A stretch of DNA of 64,000 nt from Luteococcus peritonei (GTDB lineage Bacteria; Actinomycetota; Actinomycetes; Propionibacteriales; Propionibacteriaceae). Where the stretch lies: positions 1 to 64,000 of the forward strand of contig NZ_BAAAIX010000016.1 of NCBI RefSeq assembly GCF_039526385.1, given 5' to 3'. Shown one piece after another: positions 59,251-64,000 of this stretch (its first letter is position 1; each line of letters opens with the position of its first letter). A program made the translations under genes and the position numbers. Below the pieces are notes generated by a model that was not told the origin of the DNA, made no database searches, and was given only the letters and a program-made list of their open reading frames with translations.

Positions 59251-60678
59251 ATGACCCCAGCAGCACACGGCACGCCCGGCCAGAGCGCGGCGCAGTCCCA
59301 TCAGCAGATCGTCGACCGGTTGATCGGGCGCTGGCCCGAGCATCGCATCGCGCCCTCCCTGGGCCGGATCCAGGCGCTGTGCGACCTGCTCGGCAATCCG
59401 GAACGCTCCTGCCCGGTGATCCAGATCGCCGGCACCAACGGCAAGGGCAGCACCGCCATCATGGTCGACGCCCTGCTGCGCTCCGACGGCCTGCGCACCG
59501 GGCGTTTCTCCAGCCCCCACCTCACCGATGTCACCGAGCGGATCTGCATCGACGGGGAGCCGATCAGCGCCGAGCGCTTCGACGAGGTCTGGGCCGACAT
59601 CGAGCCCTACGTGGAGATGGTCGACGCCCAGCAGATCGACGGGGTCTCGATGACCTTCTTCGAGGTCATCACCGCCATGGCCTATGCCGCCTTCGCGGAC
59701 GCCCCCGTGGACGTGATGGTGATCGAGGTGGGCCTGGGCGGCAGCTGGGATGCCACCAACGTCGCCGACGCCCAGGTGGCCGTGATCTGCCCGATCGACC
59801 TGGACCACACCCACATCCTGGGCGACGACGTGGTGGACATCGCCCACGAGAAGGCCGGCATCATCAAGCCCGGCAGCACCGCCGTGATGGCCGCCCAGAG
59901 CGAGGAGGTGGCGCGCGTGCTGGTGGAGCGCTGCACCGAGGTGGGGGCCCGGATGGTGCTGGAGGGCAACGACTTCCAGCTGCTGGACCGCACCCAGGCC
60001 GTCGGCGGGCAGCTGCTGCGGTTGCAGGGCGCGGAGGGGCCGGTGGGAGACATCCACCTGCCCGTCTTCGGCGCCCACATGGCCCACAACGCCGCCCTGG
60101 CGATGGCTGCCGTGGAGTCCCTGCTGGGAGGTCGTGCGCTCAGCCCCGAGGTGGTGGTGGACGGCTTCGCGGCCGTCGAGGCCCCCGCCCGCATGGAGCT
60201 GGTGCGCACCTCGCCCCCCGTCGTGCTGGACACCTGCCACAACCCGCACGGCGTCACCGCGACCCTGTCGGCGATGGCCGAGAACTACTCCTTCGCCCCG
60301 ATGATCGGCGTGGTGGCCATGATGAAGGACAAGGACGTCGAGTCGGTGATGCGGCTGTTCGCCGAGCAGATGGACGTCATCATCTGCACCCAGGTGGCCG
60401 GCACCGACCGCGGTGTGCCCGCCGAGGATCTGGCCGAGGTGGCCCGCGGGATCGCGGGCCAGGAGCGGGTGCACAGCGCGGCGAGCGTCGACGCTGCCCT
60501 GGACCTGGCGGTCACGATGGCCGACCAGCAGCCCGGCGCCGGGGTGCTGGTGGCCGGCTCGGTGATTCTGGCCGGCCAGGCCCGCGGCATGCTGAAGCAG
60601 GACGCGGAGCCGCAGCACGAACCCACTCGCGAAGAACTGACCACCCCCTTCGACCTGGACGGAGACGACCAGTGGTGA
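59251..60678 (+). CDS. folC: Folylpolyglutamate/dihydrofolate synthase
   Basis: This 475-residue Mur-ligase-fold enzyme has the ATP loop GTNGKGSTAIMVDALL, an Omega-loop/acceptor segment FSSPHLTDVTERI, VIEVGLGGSWDATN, and the C-terminal domain TCHNPHGV. It adds glutamates to folates, or makes dihydrofolate if bifunctional. Its stop overlaps the next start (GTGA). The classical actinobacterial order folC-DUF4233-ndk is kept. Confidence 0.95.
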   Translation: MTPAAHGTPGQSAAQSHQQIVDRLIGRWPEHRIAPSLGRIQALCDLLGNPERSCPVIQIAGTNGKGSTAIMVDALLRSDGLRTGRFSSPHLTDVTERICIDGEPISAERFDEVWADIEPYVEMVDAQQIDGVSMTFFEVITAMAYAAFADAPVDVMVIEVGLGGSWDATNVADAQVAVICPIDLDHTHILGDDVVDIAHEKAGIIKPGSTAVMAAQSEEVARVLVERCTEVGARMVLEGNDFQLLDRTQAVGGQLLRLQGAEGPVGDIHLPVFGAHMAHNAALAMAAVESLLGGRALSPEVVVDGFAAVEAPARMELVRTSPPVVLDTCHNPHGVTATLSAMAENYSFAPMIGVVAMMKDKDVESVMRLFAEQMDVIICTQVAGTDRGVPAEDLAEVARGIAGQERVHSAASVDAALDLAVTMADQQPGAGVLVAGSVILAGQARGMLKQDAEPQHEPTREELTTPFDLDGDDQW

Positions 60679-61022
60679 GCCTCGCTCCTGACAACCCGAT
60701 GAACCGGGCCATGCTGAGCACGCTGGTCTGCGAGGCCATCGTCTTCGGCCTGGCCTTCCCGGGCATGGTGATCGTCTCCGAGATCTCGGTGCTGGCCGCC
60801 GCGCTCGGCACCGGCCTGGCCGTGCTGCTCTGCCTGCTGGCCTGCGCCCGACTGCGTCGCCCCGAGGGCTACCCGCTGGCCTGGGCCGCGCAGGCGGCCG
60901 GCGTTCTGCTCGGCTTCCTCACCCCCATGATGTTCCTGGTGGGTGCCATGTTCCTGGCGATCTGGGTGGTCTCCTTCGTGCTGGGCCGCCGGATCGAGGC
61001 GGATCGCGCCCGACACGCCTGA
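60675..61022 (+). CDS. DUF4233 membrane protein
   Basis: This 115-residue protein has three or four hydrophobic segments (VCEAIVFGLAFPGMVIVSEI, ALGTGLAVLLCLLACARL, AAGVLLGFLTPMMFLVGAMF) and the basic C-terminus RRIEADRARHA. DUF4233 is found between folC and ndk throughout actinobacteria; its function is unknown. GTG overlaps folC. Confidence 0.88.
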   Translation: MSLAPDNPMNRAMLSTLVCEAIVFGLAFPGMVIVSEISVLAAALGTGLAVLLCLLACARLRRPEGYPLAWAAQAAGVLLGFLTPMMFLVGAMFLAIWVVSFVLGRRIEADRARHA

Positions 61023-61111
61023 GGCTCGCCCCCGTCGAAGGGAGGGGGCACGGCATCCGGGCGGTGCGCTGTACTCCCCGGGGCGGCGCGGCTGCTTGTA
61101 GGGTCTGGGCC

Positions 61112-61534
61112 ATGACGACCGAACGCACCCTGGTCCTGCTCAAGCCCGATGCCGTGCAGCGCGGGCTGGTGGGCACCATCATCGCCCGCTACGAGGCCAA
61201 GGGCCTCAGCCTCGTCGCCCTGCAGCAGCGGGTCTGCGACCAGGCCACCGCCCAGCAGCACTATGCCGAGCACGTCGGCCGCGACTACTACCCGCCGCTC
61301 GAGGAGTTCATCACCTCCGGCCCGCTGGTGGCCCTGGTGCTGGAGGGGGAGCGCGCCATCGAGGCCGTGCGCAGCCTGAACGGCACCACCGACTCCGCCG
61401 TCGCCGCCCCCGGGACCATCCGCGGGGACTTCTCGCTGTTCAAGAACCGCAACCTGGTGCACGCCTCCGACGCGGCGGACAGCGCCGCGCGTGAGATCGC
61501 CATCTGGTTCCCGGAGCTGGGGGAGCGCGCGTGA
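61112..61534 (+). CDS. ndk: Nucleoside diphosphate kinase
   Basis: This 140-residue enzyme moves phosphate from ATP to NDPs through a histidine intermediate. TLVLLKPDAVQRGLVG is the N-terminal signature, and the catalytic His lies in NLVHASDAADSA. Complete length. Its stop overlaps the CPBP gene start (GTGA), so expression is linked. Confidence 0.95.
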   Translation: MTTERTLVLLKPDAVQRGLVGTIIARYEAKGLSLVALQQRVCDQATAQQHYAEHVGRDYYPPLEEFITSGPLVALVLEGERAIEAVRSLNGTTDSAVAAPGTIRGDFSLFKNRNLVHASDAADSAAREIAIWFPELGERA

Positions 61535-62727
61535 GCCAGCCTCCTCAGCAGCCGCAGGGCCAGCCCCAGCCCTACCCCCAGCAGCCCCAGTACGGGCAGG
61601 CCCAGTACCCCCAGTACGGGCAGGGGCAGTACCCCCAGGGGCAGTACCCGCAGGGGCAGTACCCGCAGGACCAGGGCTTCCCGGCCCCCCAGCAGCCGGG
61701 CTGGCAGGGGCAGCCGGGCTGGCAGGGGCAACCCGTCTGGACGCCGCCCGTGGCACCGCCCCAGCCGACCGCCCTGCCCACGACCGTGCTCGACTACCCC
61801 CGCTTCTGGCGCAGCCCCCGCTGGCGCTGGTGGCGTCCGGTGGTGACCGTGGTGCTGGGCCTGGTGGCCTTCATGGTGCTCAGCACCGTGGCCATCCTGG
61901 TGGGCTTCGGGATCGACATCGCCACCGGTCGCTCCCGCCCCGAGGACATGGCCTCGATGGGCAACGACCTGAAGATGACCCCGGCGATCTTCCTGACCAA
62001 CAACTTCGCCCTGGCGTTGCTGATCCCGCTGTGCCTGCTGCTCTCCCGCTGGCCGATGGGCCAGACCGGCGGCTGGCTGGCCAGTGTGGTGGGACGGATC
62101 CGCTGGGGCTGGCTGGGACGCTGCCTGCTGATCATGCTGCCGCTGTGGCTGCTCCACGTGGGCATCACCACCTGGCTGGCGCTCACGGGTCCGGACCCGG
62201 AGCAGCTCCACGTGACCAAGGACACCTGGATCCTGCTGGCCGGCATCCTGCTCACCACGCCCTTTCAGGCGGCCGGTGAGGAGTACGCCTTCCGTGGCGT
62301 CCTGAACCGGGCCGCTGGCAGCTACTTCCGCCACCCGACGGTGGCACTGGTGGTGGGCCTGGTCTTCAGCTCGACGCTGTTCATGCTGGCCCACGGCGCC
62401 GGAGACACCTGGCTCAACATCTACTACTTCTGCTTCGGGGCCATCGCCGCCATCATGACCTGGCGCACCGGGGGCCTGGAGGCCGCGATCGCCATGCACG
62501 TGGTCAACAACGTGCTCAGCGAGCTCATCATGCCCTTCACCGACATCTCGGGGATGTTCAACCGGGAGTCCGGCGTCGGTGATCCCAGCATCCTGGTGAT
62601 GACCGCCGTCCAGCTGCTCGCGCTCGCCCTGGTGGAGTGGCAGGCGCGTCGGCGGGGCCTGGTGCGCGCCGCCGCACCCGGTCTGGACGAGCTCCCGGCA
62701 CCGCGCCTCGACCCGCAGCTCTCCTGA
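61531..62727 (+). CDS. CPBP-family intramembrane metalloprotease
   Basis: This 398-residue protein has an N-terminus (about 1-80) that is a low-complexity Gln/Pro/Tyr/Gly tail with repeated QYPQG units, followed by about eight TM helices. The CPBP (Abi) motifs are AGEEYAFRGVL (EExxxR), FMLAHGAG and MHVVNNVLSE, which form the intramembrane glutamate/histidine site. Members act as CAAX-type proteases, bacteriocin-immunity proteins or regulators. The GTG overlaps the ndk stop. Confidence 0.88.
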   Translation: MSQPPQQPQGQPQPYPQQPQYGQAQYPQYGQGQYPQGQYPQGQYPQDQGFPAPQQPGWQGQPGWQGQPVWTPPVAPPQPTALPTTVLDYPRFWRSPRWRWWRPVVTVVLGLVAFMVLSTVAILVGFGIDIATGRSRPEDMASMGNDLKMTPAIFLTNNFALALLIPLCLLLSRWPMGQTGGWLASVVGRIRWGWLGRCLLIMLPLWLLHVGITTWLALTGPDPEQLHVTKDTWILLAGILLTTPFQAAGEEYAFRGVLNRAAGSYFRHPTVALVVGLVFSSTLFMLAHGAGDTWLNIYYFCFGAIAAIMTWRTGGLEAAIAMHVVNNVLSELIMPFTDISGMFNRESGVGDPSILVMTAVQLLALALVEWQARRRGLVRAAAPGLDELPAPRLDPQLS

Positions 62728-62736
62728 CCTGATCGC

Positions 62737-62900
62737 ATGACCCAGCAGCTGCCGCCCACGGCAAGCCCCGTCTTCCAGCCGGTGGCCTCAACGTCGCCGC
62801 GATGATGGGGACGCTGCTCTCCGCGGCCCTGGTGCTGTGCTGCGCGATCGTGGAATGCATCGCCACACGCCAGAGGCGCACCAGGGCAGCGCGGCGCTGA
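62737..62900 (+). CDS. Possible small membrane protein
   Basis: Two short frames overlap. MTQQLPPTASPVFQPVAS ends at a TGA that overlaps an ATG. From that ATG (62802) MMGTLLSAALVLCCAIVECI and a basic tail TRQRRTRAARR follow. A 32-residue single-TM peptide is possible, or the two were once one frame. The 70 nt after it hold no gene. Confidence 0.3.
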
Positions 62901-62970
62901 GCCCGGGCGGTCGCGCGGCACGGCACGGAATCGTGCTGGGCCGGGAGGCTCAACTACGCTGGGCGGCACC

Positions 62971-64000
62971 ATGACTGATTTCCCCACCACCGCTCCCGAG
63001 TCGCTCTTCGGCCGGCTCGAGCCGCTGCTCGCCCAGGTGAGCAAGCCCATCCAGTACGTCGGCGGCGAGCACAACTCCGTCGTCAAGGAGTGGGACTCCG
63101 CCCAGGTGCGCTGGTGCCTGATGTACCCCGACGCCTACGAGGTGGGCCAGCCCAACCAGGGCGTCGCCATCCTCTACGAGATCCTCAACGAGCGTGACTG
63201 GATCCTGGCCGAGCGCACCTACTCGGTCTGGCCGGACCTCGAGAAGCTGATGCGCTCGGAGTCCATCCCGCAGTTCACCTTGGACTCCCACCGCCCCGTG
63301 GGCGCCTTCGACGTGCTGGGCATGAGCTTCTCCACCGAGCTCACCTACACCAACATGCTCAACGCGCTGGACCTGGCCGGCCTGCCGATCCACGCCGTCG
63401 ATCGTCGCGAGGACGACCCCGTCGTGCTGGCCGGGGGTCACGCCGCCTTCAACCCGGAGCCGATCGCCGACTTCATCGACGCCGCCGTGCTCGGCGACGG
63501 CGAGGAGGCCGCCCTGCTGGTCAGCGAGATCATCCGCGACTGGAAGGCGGAGGGCCGTCCCGGTGGCCGCGACGGCCTGCTGCTGCGCCTGGCGCACACC
63601 GGCGAGGTCTACGTGCCCCGCTTCTACGACGTCAGCTACCTGCCCGACGGCCGGATCCAGCGCGTCGCCCCGAACCGGCCCGGCGTGCCCTTCCAGGTGC
63701 GCAAGCACACCCTGATGGACCTGGACCAGTGGCCCTACCCGGCCAAGCCGCTGGTGCCGCTGGCCGAGACCGTCCACGAGCGCTACTCGGTGGAGATCTT
63801 CCGTGGCTGCACCCGTGGCTGCCGCTTCTGCCAGGCGGGCATGATCACCCGCCCGGTGCGCGAGCGCAACATCGAGACCATCGGCAAGATGGTGGCCGGC
63901 GGACTGCAGGCCACCGGCCTGGAGGAGGTGGGCCTGCTCAGCCTGTCCAGCGCCGACCACTCCGAGATCGCGGAGGTGACCAAGCAGCTGGCCGACCGCT
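62971..64000 (+). CDS. B12-binding radical SAM protein (TIGR03960-like), partial
   Basis: The gene runs off the window, and 343 codons are visible. A degenerate cobalamin-binding-like domain (WCLMYPDAYEVGQPNQGVAI to VLAGGHAAFNPEPIADFID) precedes the radical SAM motif GCTRGCRFCQAGM with the CxxxCxxC cluster ligands. This family sits upstream of a second radical SAM gene and RNase E/G in actinobacteria and cyanobacteria. Its reaction is unknown. The ATG follows GGCACC and is the natural family start (FGRLEPLLAQVSKPIQYVGG). Confidence 0.9.
   Translation, partial: MTDFPTTAPESLFGRLEPLLAQVSKPIQYVGGEHNSVVKEWDSAQVRWCLMYPDAYEVGQPNQGVAILYEILNERDWILAERTYSVWPDLEKLMRSESIPQFTLDSHRPVGAFDVLGMSFSTELTYTNMLNALDLAGLPIHAVDRREDDPVVLAGGHAAFNPEPIADFIDAAVLGDGEEAALLVSEIIRDWKAEGRPGGRDGLLLRLAHTGEVYVPRFYDVSYLPDGRIQRVAPNRPGVPFQVRKHTLMDLDQWPYPAKPLVPLAETVHERYSVEIFRGCTRGCRFCQAGMITRPVRERNIETIGKMVAGGLQATGLEEVGLLSLSSADHSEIAEVTKQLADR

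Overview
The window is high-GC actinobacterial DNA. The tig, clpP1-clpP2-clpX, valS, folC-DUF4233-ndk and B12-binding radical SAM genes look like a Propionibacteriaceae chromosome (for example the Luteococcus/Propioniciclava/Tessaracoccus group). That placement is inferred from gene content and order only. The sequence is a draft, because 26 Ns at 9328-9353 mark a scaffold join.

There are two halves. From 1 to about 31,200 the DNA is accessory: a patchwork of insertion sequences, broken transposases and short cargo blocks. Positions 1-4973 hold a truncated, frameshifted ISL3 transposase, an IS30 element abutting it, and an IS21 element whose right end cannot be found. Positions 5143-14199 form a copper/heavy-metal island: a DUF6803 membrane protein, an OmpR-type response regulator and its histidine kinase, a Tat-exported multicopper oxidase, an ArsR/SmtB regulator with a cation diffusion facilitator, a small Met/His-rich membrane protein and a CPC-type Cu(+) ATPase. 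A 21-nt box recurs upstream of three of these transcription units. Positions 14,600-21,570 hold a decayed gene, a two-TM protein, an AbiEi/AbiEii toxin-antitoxin operon with an amber stop in the toxin gene and an ArdC-like metalloprotease at its end, and a MntA/HepT-type pair. A tRNA 3'-end scar with twin palindromes follows (21,781-21,895). Positions 22,100-31,000 mix transposase fragments (IS256, IS3/IS481, IS1380) with dehydrogenases and oxidases that suggest aldehyde/formaldehyde handling.

From about 31,231 to the end the DNA is compact core genome: an SDR, a CarH-like B12 photoreceptor regulator, a ZIP metal transporter, tRNA-Gly(TCC), an unusual two-armed array of 20-nt repeats, trigger factor with a lysine/alanine-repeat tail, an AI-2E-type permease, ClpP1/ClpP2/ClpX, a D-2-hydroxyacid dehydrogenase, an RND exporter, GtrA, a DUF2382 stress protein, a zinc-ribbon protein, an L,D-transpeptidase, an ECF sigma factor with a cysteine-rich anti-sigma factor, an MFS transporter, a HAD phosphatase and valyl-tRNA synthetase. 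A disulfide-bond block follows (DUF929 protein and VKOR facing DsbA-MauE-DsbA), then folC-DUF4233, ndk-CPBP and the start of a radical SAM gene that runs off the window.

Functionally, the island combines metal sensing (two-component system, ArsR), export (ATPase, CDF) and periplasmic copper oxidation. The core half is dominated by proteostasis (tig/Clp), envelope redox folding and translation. No CRISPR array, rRNA or phage structural genes were seen.
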